A model generated the notes under the pieces. That model was not told where the DNA came from, ran no database searches, and saw only the letters and a list, made by a program, of their open reading frames with translations. A program made the position numbers and the translations under genes. From assembly GCA_910589675.1 (NCBI GenBank), contig CAJUTO010000002.1:1-64000 (forward strand): DNA of 64,000 nucleotides, read 5' to 3'. This DNA comes from an uncultured Lactobacillus sp. GTDB lineage: Bacteria > Bacillota > Bacilli > Lactobacillales > Lactobacillaceae. Positions within the stretch are counted from its first letter, which is position 1, and the number at the start of each line of letters is the position of its first letter. Positions 53,648 to 60,724 of this stretch are shown here, in pieces.

Positions 53648-53773
53648 ACTAAACAAGCGATTCTTTATTATATTTATACATAATATAGGATGGGTGCAAT
53701 TAATTGAATTTAGTATTTTGATGATCCATACTATATTTATAAAGATGAAATAATAAAGAAAGGAGTAATTATT

Positions 53774-54034
53774 ATGTTTAGTTTCGTATTTTGGGTTCTT
53801 TTATGTTGGTTTATCGTTAATGTAATTTGGATGTGGTTTGTTCTTAAGAATCAAACTTATCAAAGAGTTTTTGCATGGATTAACGTTTGTGCTGTTGTAA
53901 TTGGCTTTTGGGTATACTATGGTGTTGCCCATGATCCAAGTGGAATCGCTATTTGGTTTATTTGGTTAAACTGGATCAACGTAGTCTTAGCCTGCCTTCA
54001 ATTCTACTTCGGATACCGCAAGCTAAACAATTAA
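53774..54034 (+). CDS. small membrane protein (86 aa)
   Basis: This 86-residue protein has three hydrophobic segments rich in Trp and Phe (FVFWVLLCWFIVNVIWMWF at the start, then about residues 35-53 and 58-80). It ends in YFGYRKLNN. AGAAAGGAGTAATTATT precedes the ATG. I do not recognise the family. It lies between the Crp/Fnr regulator (126 bases away) and a bidirectional terminator. Confidence 0.65.
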   Translation: MFSFVFWVLLCWFIVNVIWMWFVLKNQTYQRVFAWINVCAVVIGFWVYYGVAHDPSGIAIWFIWLNWINVVLACLQFYFGYRKLNN

Positions 54035-54045
54035 TCATCATCAAT

Positions 54046-54089
54046 AAAAAAGCTGCATTAAGGATCAATCCCTTTAATGCAGCTTTTAT
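54046..54089. terminator. bidirectional terminator
   Basis: AAAAGCTGCATTAA pairs with TTTAATGCAGCTTTT, with an internal loop. It serves the plus gene at 53774 and the minus operon ending at 54095. Confidence 0.75.
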
Positions 54090-54094
54090 TTTAG

Positions 54095-55363
54095 TTAATC
54101 TTTTTTGTAAAAAGTTTCTTCTACAGCGTGGGTGATGGCAATTTTATCATGAGCGTAAGAAAGACCACCTTGAATGTAAAGACGGTATGGAGCACGAAGA
54201 GGACCGTCTGAAGATAACTCAATAGTAGAGCCTTCAGTAAAACTACCAGAGGCCATGACAACATCATCTTCATAGCCATCTTGGTGATATGGGATAGGAT
54301 CAACAAAGGAATTCATTGGAGAATAATGTTGAATTGCAGCACAGAACTTAACCATTGGGTCTGGTTCACCGAAGGTTACCGTTTGAACGATATCAGTTCG
54401 GGGATCATTCCACTTAGGAGCAACCTTCATTCCCATTTCTTCGCAAAGAGCCGCGGTATAAATCATACCCTTTAGAGCTTCTCCAGTAGTGTGGGGCGCC
54501 ATAAAGAATCCTTGATAGAAGTCACGCAAGTATCCCCAAGTTGCACCTTCGCCTTTACCAGCGCCAGGTACGTTTAAACGTGATCCTGCCCCTTCAATCA
54601 GATCTTTATCACCGACTAAGAAGGCACCACCTTTAACAATTCCGGCCCCAGCATTTTTAAAAAGTGAACCAGCCATCATATTAGCGCCATAAAATGTTGG
54701 TTCTTCGGTTTCAGAAAATTCACCGTAGCAGTTATCAACAAAGATTTTCACATCAGGGCGAACTTCCTTGATAAACTTGAGCATCTTTTTGATTTTTTCC
54801 ATAGTGAAACTGGCTCTGACAGCATATCCAAGAGAACGTTGAATTGTAACGACTTTGATTGATGGATCTTGTAAGTCTACGCGGGCTTTTTCATAATCTA
54901 CTTCGCCATTATCAAGTAATTCAGTAGTTTTAAAGTTAATACCCCATTCCTTCATATTTCCTGGCTTGTTCCCCGCAAGACCAATTACTTCTTGAATGGT
55001 GTCATATGGAGTTCCGGTTAAATAGTAGAGAGTGTCGCCGGGACGAAGCATACTAAATAGACCAACTGAAATAGCTTGAGTTGCAGAAGAGAATTGGGAA
55101 CGTACTAATGCATCCCCAGTTTTGAAGTAATCGGCATAAATAGCTTCAATTTTGTCACGACCAATATCGTCATAACCATAACCGGTTGAAGGTACCAAAT
55201 CTTCTTCACCTACGCGGTGTTTTCTAAATAATTCAAGTACTCGTTGTTGGTTGTAAAGAACTTGCTCATCAATTTCTTCCAAACGTGGAGCAATTAATTT
55301 GTCAACTTTATCAACTTTTTCTTGTAATTCTTGAGGTAAATTTTCTTTCCAAGATAAAACCAT
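54095..55363 (-). CDS. PLP-dependent methionine gamma-lyase family protein (aluminium-resistance type)
   Basis: This is a 422-residue fold-type I PLP enzyme of the family annotated as aluminium resistance or cystathionine beta-lyase-like protein (YnbB type). Features are STGYGYDDIGRD near residue 58, SQFSSATQAISVGLF (phosphate-binding region, about 88-102) and FVDNCYGEF (PLP Asp, about 200). NAGAGIVKGGAFLVG carries the probable Schiff-base lysine (about 235). It starts ten bases after the ornithine decarboxylase gene, so the two are one operon. The true substrate is not established in the family. Confidence 0.8.
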   Translation of the reverse strand: MVLSWKENLPQELQEKVDKVDKLIAPRLEEIDEQVLYNQQRVLELFRKHRVGEEDLVPSTGYGYDDIGRDKIEAIYADYFKTGDALVRSQFSSATQAISVGLFSMLRPGDTLYYLTGTPYDTIQEVIGLAGNKPGNMKEWGINFKTTELLDNGEVDYEKARVDLQDPSIKVVTIQRSLGYAVRASFTMEKIKKMLKFIKEVRPDVKIFVDNCYGEFSETEEPTFYGANMMAGSLFKNAGAGIVKGGAFLVGDKDLIEGAGSRLNVPGAGKGEGATWGYLRDFYQGFFMAPHTTGEALKGMIYTAALCEEMGMKVAPKWNDPRTDIVQTVTFGEPDPMVKFCAAIQHYSPMNSFVDPIPYHQDGYEDDVVMASGSFTEGSTIELSSDGPLRAPYRLYIQGGLSYAHDKIAITHAVEETFYKKD

Positions 55364-55373
55364 AATCTTCTCC

Positions 55374-57470
55374 TTAATTTTCTTTTAGCACTTCGGCTTG
55401 AACTTTAATTTTACCATTTGTTTTTTGATCCCAATAGACACCTTGAATTTCTGGTACGAAGCCTGGGAAACGTTCAATAGCTCCCACTAAAACTTCAAAG
55501 TATTTTTGATCAATTTTTGACCATTTTTCTCCAGGTGCAACAATAAATACACCTGGAGGATAGGGAAGCGCACCTTCGGCCGCAATTCGCCCTAAAACGT
55601 TATCCAAATCCACCAGTTCACTTTCATTTCTCATGAATAAAGTATCAGCCTTACTTGGCGTCATGGAATAATTTTGCATGTTAGTTTTGGCAAATAATTC
55701 TTGCTGAAGAGTAAAGGTATGATGTTCTTTATAGTAGTCATGCATTTCTTGGCAAAGTTGTTTAAGAGTATAACCTTGGTAGCGATCGCCATAAACTTTA
55801 GCAAGTTTTGGTAAAACTACTTCTAAGGGAGCATCTTCATTGTAGAAGTTTTCAAATTCTAAAAATGCATCTAATAAAGTCTGGAGCTCTTTTTCAGTGT
55901 CGCCTGGAGTAAGCAAGAAAAGAAGAGAGTATAGGTCATCTTTAGCCCGAATGATGCGCTTTTCCATTAAAAATTCTGCCACAACTGGGCCAGGAATACC
56001 GGTGTTTTCATATTTTGCATTTGCAACATCAATTCCAGGAGTTTTGACCGTGATCTTAAGTGGATCAAGCATCGCCTCACCTTTAGCGATTTTATTAAAG
56101 CCATGCCATTTATCTTCGGGATCGAAGTTCCAATATTTCGCGTTTGTAGCAAGTTCATCCGTTGGAATTTGAGCAAAATCATCTGGTACTAATGGCTTAA
56201 AAAGCTTAGATTTCTTGAGTAATTCCTTACGCCATTCAATTCCCAAGCGTAAGATTTGGTTCCACCATTTTTTGTTGCCTTCACCAGCAGTTAAGTAAGA
56301 GTTAACCGTTAAAGAAGCATAAAGTGGGTAAGAGTAACTAGAAGTGACAAATTTTAGATAAGCATGGTTAAAGTGCTTGTGGTCGACATAACGCTTTTGA
56401 CCTTTTAAATGAGCATCTTTCTTTAAAATTTGAGAAGCTTGTCCCATCCCAGCTTGTTGCTTGTGAAGTGATTGAGTGACTAAAATTCCCGGGTCTTCTG
56501 GTCCTAAATCAAAGTTAAGCGGGGAAAGATGACGCATAATTGGTACAAATTGTTCAAATCCGCCCCATGCACAGTCAAAAAGGATGTAATCACAGAGTTT
56601 ACCAATTTTATCAATTAACCATTTAGCATCATAAAAGAGTCCATCATAAGTTTCAGATTGAATAATGGCCATTCTAAATGGACGCTTGGCTTTAGCTTTT
56701 TCAGGATCAACCTTAGCAATATCTGTGCGGATTTTGTCTTCGCTCAGAAAATCCGGATCCATTTCACCGATAAGTCCCAAGGCGTTCCGGTCAGTCGGAA
56801 TGTAAACAGGTTTAGCTCCAGTCATAACTAAGGCACTGTTATAAAGGGACTTATGGTTGTTGCGGTCAAAAAGGACCAAATCTCCTTCAGTTAAAACGGC
56901 ACTCGCACAAATTGAGTTGGCACTAGTAGTTCCATTTGTACAGAAGTAAACCTTGTCTGCATTATAAGTTTCGGCCGCTTTTTGTTCGGCAGTCAAAGGA
57001 GTTCCACCATGTGTCATGGTATCGCCAAGTTCTGGAACAGTGTCGCTAGTATCGGCGTACATCAAGTTCTTACCAAAAAAGCGATTGAAGACAACGCCTG
57101 CGGGATGTTTCTCATAGTAAATACCGTTATGATGGCCGGGAGTCGTGAAACTGATTGGTCGATCTTCGGAGAAGTTGACGAGGTCGGTTAAAAATCCAGG
57201 CACCATTTCTTGAGTGTAGGAAGTAGCTTGTTTAATTATTTGATCTTTTTCAGTTGGTAAAAGAGTTTCATGTGAAACAGTGATAATAGGGATGCCCAAA
57301 CCGGAAGTTTCTTGAAGATTGTGAGCTTGTTTTAAAGAATCAGAATTATTATCTGAAATGACAATAGCAGCGAGTTCGCTGGCTTGTGCACCAGTTAAAC
57401 TGGTAGTTTGCCAAGAGTCGAAATCAGCGTTTTGAATGCCGACATCGACAGCAATTTTTAAAAAGTTCAT
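55374..57470 (-). CDS. ornithine decarboxylase (Orn/Lys/Arg decarboxylase family)
   Basis: This 698-residue fold-type I decarboxylase is like the inducible Lactobacillus 30a enzyme. The N-terminal flavodoxin-like wing covers about residues 1-105. The catalytic core has SFTTPGHHNG, FCTNGTTSANS and LFDCAWGGFEQF. The PLP-lysine region VTQSLHKQQAGMGQAS is near 345-355. The C-terminal domain has PPGVFIVAPGE. It consumes a proton making putrescine. It is divergent from an APC exchanger, which would swap ornithine for putrescine. ATG 57470 was preferred over a GTG three codons upstream. Substrate choice among Orn/Lys/Arg is inferred. Confidence 0.85.
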   Translation of the reverse strand: MNFLKIAVDVGIQNADFDSWQTTSLTGAQASELAAIVISDNNSDSLKQAHNLQETSGLGIPIITVSHETLLPTEKDQIIKQATSYTQEMVPGFLTDLVNFSEDRPISFTTPGHHNGIYYEKHPAGVVFNRFFGKNLMYADTSDTVPELGDTMTHGGTPLTAEQKAAETYNADKVYFCTNGTTSANSICASAVLTEGDLVLFDRNNHKSLYNSALVMTGAKPVYIPTDRNALGLIGEMDPDFLSEDKIRTDIAKVDPEKAKAKRPFRMAIIQSETYDGLFYDAKWLIDKIGKLCDYILFDCAWGGFEQFVPIMRHLSPLNFDLGPEDPGILVTQSLHKQQAGMGQASQILKKDAHLKGQKRYVDHKHFNHAYLKFVTSSYSYPLYASLTVNSYLTAGEGNKKWWNQILRLGIEWRKELLKKSKLFKPLVPDDFAQIPTDELATNAKYWNFDPEDKWHGFNKIAKGEAMLDPLKITVKTPGIDVANAKYENTGIPGPVVAEFLMEKRIIRAKDDLYSLLFLLTPGDTEKELQTLLDAFLEFENFYNEDAPLEVVLPKLAKVYGDRYQGYTLKQLCQEMHDYYKEHHTFTLQQELFAKTNMQNYSMTPSKADTLFMRNESELVDLDNVLGRIAAEGALPYPPGVFIVAPGEKWSKIDQKYFEVLVGAIERFPGFVPEIQGVYWDQKTNGKIKVQAEVLKEN
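57264..57279. promoter_or_regulatory. parS-like site (14/16) inside the decarboxylase gene
   Basis: AGTTTCATGTGAAACA differs from TGTTTCACGTGAAACA at two positions. Confidence 0.4.
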
Positions 57471-57643
57471 TTTTTTCACCCTATTTTTCTAAAAAGATAC
57501 TTGCAAAAATCAAATAAATCTTTATAATTTTTTGCGGACGTTTTTGCATTCCAGTAGAGATTAAGGAATACCACGGCATGAATTATAGCGACTTATAAGG
57601 GAGCAGACAAGTGATTTTTAATACTTTGCTTATCGTGTTAAAA

Positions 57644-57690
57644 CCCCCGAATTTGCTGGTTTAATCCAAGTTAGTATTTAAATTAGGGGG
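57644..57690 (+). promoter_or_regulatory. hairpin sequestering the Shine-Dalgarno of the APC exchanger
   Basis: CCCCC-G-AATTT (57644-57654) pairs with AAATT-A-GGGGG (57680-57690), ten pairs around one mismatch. The 3' arm is the ribosome-binding site AGGGGGAG of the gene starting at 57703. This suggests translational control in the leader. Confidence 0.55.
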
Positions 57691-57702
57691 AGAATTAAAA
57701 AA

Positions 57703-59187
57703 TTGGATAAACCAGATGTCTTAACAGACTTAGAACCTAGCAAAAAACATTACATGAGTTGGCCAGTCATTGCCTTAATTGACTTCGTAACAATTATTAG
57801 TTTTGAAAATATCTTCTATCCATTTCAAAACCAAGGATTATCAGTAGTTATCTCTTGGATTTTCTTGCTGTTTTCATACGTTATTCCTTACGCATTGATC
57901 AGTAGTCAAATGAGTTTAACTTTTGATAATCAAGATGGTGGCTTGGCTTCTTGGGTGAGAAGAAGTACTAACGATACCTTAGGATATTGGACTTCGTGGA
58001 TGTATTGGGTGCAGAGTGTGCCTTATATTGTCGATGTTTCCAACTCAGTTATCGTATCCTTTAGTTGGATGATTTTTGGTAACAACAGTTTAGACAAAAA
58101 GATGTCAACTTTCTGGTTTGGAATTTTGACTTTTGTGATCATTTTGATCTTTATTTTGCTTGAAAATAAATTGCGCAACTCACTAGAAATTCTTTCTTTA
58201 ATTGGTGGAGGCGCAATGTTTATTATGTCTATGTTGTTTGTTTTGCTCGCTGCTTGGTCGGTAATGCACGGTCACCATATTGCAACCCAACCATTTAACT
58301 GGGGCGCATTTAAGCCATCATTCAGCCTGAACTACTTCTCAACTACTGGACTTTTGATCTTTGCCATGTCAGGTGCGGAACTTGCGGCTCCATATGTGCA
58401 ACAAATGAAAAATCCTAAACGCGATTTTCCTAAGGCAATGTGGATGCTTGCAATTATGACTGGATTTTTGACTATCTTTGGAACTTTGGCTTTGGCAATG
58501 TTCTTTAATGCTCACAAGATTCCTCATGACTTCAAGATGAATGGTCCTTACTACGCTTTCCAACTTTTGGGTGAAAGTTTAGGAATGGGTAAAGTCTTGA
58601 TGTACATCTTCGCAGTGGTACAAGCAATCTTCATGATGGCTCAGCTTGCAGTTTTACTTGATGCTTCCAGTCGTGTCTTTGCTGGGGATGTTGGCGAAAA
58701 ATTCATGCCAAAATGGTTGACCAAGAAGAATAAGAATGGTCGACCAATTCACAGTTATACTTTTACTGTAGGACTTAGCTTATTCTTGCTTCTTTTGACT
58801 GGTACTTTGCCAAACATCAACACTATTTATAACTGGCTTTTGAACGTTAACGGTATCATTTCACCATATAAGACTTGTTGGGTGTTCTTTGCCTTTGTAG
58901 CAATGAGAATGCATCAGGATAAATACCACTCTAGTTATGTCTTTATCAAAAATAAGACTGGTGCTCTAGCAGTTGGATTCTGGTGTTTAATCTTCACCTT
59001 TGTCTGTGCTACTTTAGGATTTATTCCGCAAAACGTAGAATTCGGCACGCCAGCATTTACTCACCAATTATGGATGAATATTATCACTGTAGTCGTTCTC
59101 TTTGGTTTAGGATTTGTCCTTCCATGGCTACGTAAGCGCGAAGCTAGACGCGAACAAGATGAAGTAATCGAAGAAAGCTTTGATTAA
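57703..59187 (+). CDS. APC-family amino-acid antiporter (probable ornithine/putrescine exchanger)
   Basis: This is a 494-residue protein with 12 membrane segments and APC features. They include NQDGGLASWVRRS after TM2, AMSGAELAAPYVQQMKNPKRDFPKAM (TM6 and the following loop, about 224-250) and a charged C-terminal tail. It resembles glutamate/GABA-type and polyamine exchangers. It is divergent from ornithine decarboxylase with a 223-base gap, so exchange of ornithine for putrescine is the likely role in acid resistance. The start is TTG 57703, after a strong AGGGGGAG that is buried in a hairpin. Confidence 0.8.
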   Translation: MDKPDVLTDLEPSKKHYMSWPVIALIDFVTIISFENIFYPFQNQGLSVVISWIFLLFSYVIPYALISSQMSLTFDNQDGGLASWVRRSTNDTLGYWTSWMYWVQSVPYIVDVSNSVIVSFSWMIFGNNSLDKKMSTFWFGILTFVIILIFILLENKLRNSLEILSLIGGGAMFIMSMLFVLLAAWSVMHGHHIATQPFNWGAFKPSFSLNYFSTTGLLIFAMSGAELAAPYVQQMKNPKRDFPKAMWMLAIMTGFLTIFGTLALAMFFNAHKIPHDFKMNGPYYAFQLLGESLGMGKVLMYIFAVVQAIFMMAQLAVLLDASSRVFAGDVGEKFMPKWLTKKNKNGRPIHSYTFTVGLSLFLLLLTGTLPNINTIYNWLLNVNGIISPYKTCWVFFAFVAMRMHQDKYHSSYVFIKNKTGALAVGFWCLIFTFVCATLGFIPQNVEFGTPAFTHQLWMNIITVVVLFGLGFVLPWLRKREARREQDEVIEESFD

Positions 59188-59221
59188 ATAAAAAGACCTG
59201 ATGCAAAATCAGGTCTTTTTT
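59188..59221. terminator. bidirectional terminator
   Basis: AAAGACCTGAT pairs with ATCAGGTCTTT around GCAAA, lying between convergent genes. Confidence 0.8.
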
Positions 59222-59223
59222 GT

Positions 59224-60276
59224 TTAGAGTGGGAAAAGGTAGTATAGGAGCGCTAAAAACAATGTTATAGCGCCAATTCCGCCAATGACGGTAAGCTGCA
59301 GGCGTTTGGTGATTACAATGTAAGCAATAAACTCGCGAATAAAGGCGTTTAACGTGAAGTACCATTTAGTTTTTGCACCATAGCCCACACACTGCAATCC
59401 TTGACGCTTTGCCAAAACTAGAGCGCGGTAAACGTGATATGAGCTTGTAACCAGACAAAAGGTACTGTCCGGCTTCATTAGATTATGAGAGAATCTCAAG
59501 TTCTCATTGGTGGTTTTAGATTTATCTTCAATAATGATGTCCGACTTCGGAACGCCTTGTTCCTCAGCATATTTAGCCATGGCATGGGATTCGGGGATCT
59601 CTTCATCGCTGCCTTGACCACCAGACATGATCAATTTTGAGCCAGGATTACGATGATATATCTGAATCCCGCGATTGATCCGACTTGCTAAAAGTGGGGT
59701 AACTTTCTTTCCAATTAGTCCAGCACCAAGAACGACAACGTAGTCAAGATGCTTTTGCCTGATATTGATCAAGTTGAGCCAAGATGTCAAGGTATACATC
59801 ACCATGATGAAGATTAGATAAAAAATACTTAACGACAAGAAGAGATAAATAAATCTGAACCAAGCTTCTGAAGTAAAGCGGCCAAATAATGGATATGCAA
59901 AGATTAGAAAGAGGATTACAAAAGCCATTCCTAAAGATAGAAAGTTGGTCCATTTAGTACCTTCTTTGATCAAAATTTTAATCCCATCAAAGATAAACAT
60001 CCCAATTAACAAAATTACAAAGGCAAAAATCAGCAATGCCACGCCCACGGCAGCTAAAAGCAGAAATTTAGAAATAGTGTCATGATGACTGGGAAACATT
60101 GTATCCATCATAATGATGATATCTAGCGCTAAAAAAGCAAGAAACATCAAAGTGGTAGTCAAGGTTAGTCCAGCCCACATTGATCGCCTTTCATGGGTTA
60201 AAACAAAAATAAAAGCCCCTAGATTTAGTAAGAATAAGGCTAGGGACCAGTAAAAAAATGTTAACACTCCATCCAC
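59224..60276 (-). CDS. YdcF/ElyC-family membrane protein (DUF218)
   Basis: This 350-residue protein has about five N-terminal membrane segments (to about residue 165). A DUF218 domain follows, with DYVVVLGAGLIGKKVTPLLASR, MSGGQGSDEEIPES, DKSKTTNENLRFS and TSSYHVYRALVLAKR. A C-terminal pair of membrane segments ends in a phenylalanine-rich tail. Family members act in envelope biogenesis or bind nucleotide-like ligands. The function here is undefined. It is convergent with the APC antiporter. Confidence 0.82.
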   Translation of the reverse strand: MDGVLTFFYWSLALFLLNLGAFIFVLTHERRSMWAGLTLTTTLMFLAFLALDIIIMMDTMFPSHHDTISKFLLLAAVGVALLIFAFVILLIGMFIFDGIKILIKEGTKWTNFLSLGMAFVILFLIFAYPLFGRFTSEAWFRFIYLFLSLSIFYLIFIMVMYTLTSWLNLINIRQKHLDYVVVLGAGLIGKKVTPLLASRINRGIQIYHRNPGSKLIMSGGQGSDEEIPESHAMAKYAEEQGVPKSDIIIEDKSKTTNENLRFSHNLMKPDSTFCLVTSSYHVYRALVLAKRQGLQCVGYGAKTKWYFTLNAFIREFIAYIVITKRLQLTVIGGIGAITLFLALLYYLFPL

Positions 60277-60344
60277 CTCACAAATTCTTATAATTCAATT
60301 ATACGGAATTTTGTGGAGGAAGTAGAAGGATAAAAGTATTTAGA

Positions 60345-60364
60345 AAAATTACTTTCTAGATTAT
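60345..60364. repeat. flanking direct repeat, left copy
   Basis: AAAATTACTTTCTAGATTAT matches 60652-60671 at 19 of 20 positions. Each copy can form a small hairpin (GAAA..TTTC). Confidence 0.6.
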
Positions 60365-60365
60365 G

Positions 60366-60455
60366 AAAAAAGCTCTGCAAATGCAGAGCCACACGTTAAC
60401 GATTATGCCAAGGAGCTACCTCGACTTGCACGCTAAAACTTTTTATTCTTATTCT
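60366..60455 (-). ncRNA. candidate antisense RNA of a type I toxin-antitoxin pair
   Basis: On the minus strand an extended -10 (TGC-TATAAT, 60467-60462) predicts transcription from about 60455. It would end at the terminator GCTCTGC-AAAT-GCAGAGC with TTTTTT (60389-60366), about 90 bases. The RNA begins with the complement of the 19-base repeat 60437-60455, then the complement of TGCACGCTAA. It can therefore pair with both copies of these repeats in the divergent toxin mRNA (60478-60487 and 60542-60559). Confidence 0.6.
60427..60455. repeat. antisense-side repeats (TGCACGCTAA and a 19-mer)
   Basis: TGCACGCTAA (60427-60436) recurs at 60478-60487. AACTTTTTATTCTTATTCT (60437-60455) recurs with one T fewer at 60542-60559. 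The first recurrence is in the toxin mRNA leader and the second is in its early codons. Confidence 0.7.
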
Positions 60456-60460
60456 AAAGA

Positions 60461-60466
60461 TATTAT
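60461..60466 (+). promoter_or_regulatory. candidate -10 of the toxin mRNA
   Basis: TATTAT overlaps the antisense -10 on the other strand. No good -35 is seen. The start near 60473 would place both repeats in the mRNA. Confidence 0.35.
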
Positions 60467-60533
60467 AGCACATGATATGCACGCTAATAGGGTAGCTCCC
60501 TAAAATTTGTGCTGGAAAGGAGAAATCCTGACC

Positions 60534-60626
60534 ATGAATTTAACTTTTATTCTTATTCTTGTCGTACCACCAAAGTACGTGAAAAAACTGATTAAGTTAG
60601 TTTTAAACTGGCTTAAAGAGCGTTAA
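60534..60626 (+). CDS. small hydrophobic peptide, candidate type I toxin (30 aa)
   Basis: A 30-codon frame follows GGAAAGGAG (60514-60522). The peptide has a hydrophobic N-terminal half (LTFILILVVPP) and an amphipathic basic half ending LVLNWLKER. This general form (short helix, Pro near the middle, Trp and charged end) is like Fst/Ldr-type membrane toxins, but it is not an obvious homologue of a named one. Its second to ninth codons carry the repeat complementary to the divergent small RNA. It is followed by a hairpin CTGGAAA/TTTCCAG and a terminator. Confidence 0.6.
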   Translation: MNLTFILILVVPPKYVKKLIKLVLNWLKER

Positions 60627-60651
60627 TCGCCATCAGCAATCAAGCCTCTGG

Positions 60652-60671
60652 AAAATTACTTTCCAGATTAT
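60652..60671. repeat. flanking direct repeat, right copy
   Basis: AAAATTACTTTCCAGATTAT, 19 of 20 identical to 60345-60364. Confidence 0.6.
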
Positions 60672-60672
60672 A

Positions 60673-60710
60673 AAAGGGATGAAATTCTTTATGAAGATCA
60701 TCTCTTTTTC
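60673..60710. terminator. terminator of the toxin mRNA (and possibly of copA)
   Basis: AAAGGGATGA pairs with TCATCTCTTT (one G-U) and is followed by TTTTT. It also lies 15 bases beyond the copper ATPase stop on the other strand. Confidence 0.6.
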
Positions 60711-60724
60711 ATTCTAGAGGCCTT

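Larger units (their letters stand above)
60277..60724. other. gap holding a small toxin/antisense RNA module
   Basis: This 448-base gap contains the direct repeats at 60345 and 60652, a minus-strand RNA with its own promoter and terminator (60366-60455), and internal repeats. The 30-codon hydrophobic peptide gene (60534-60626) and its terminator (60673-60710) follow. Confidence 0.7.
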
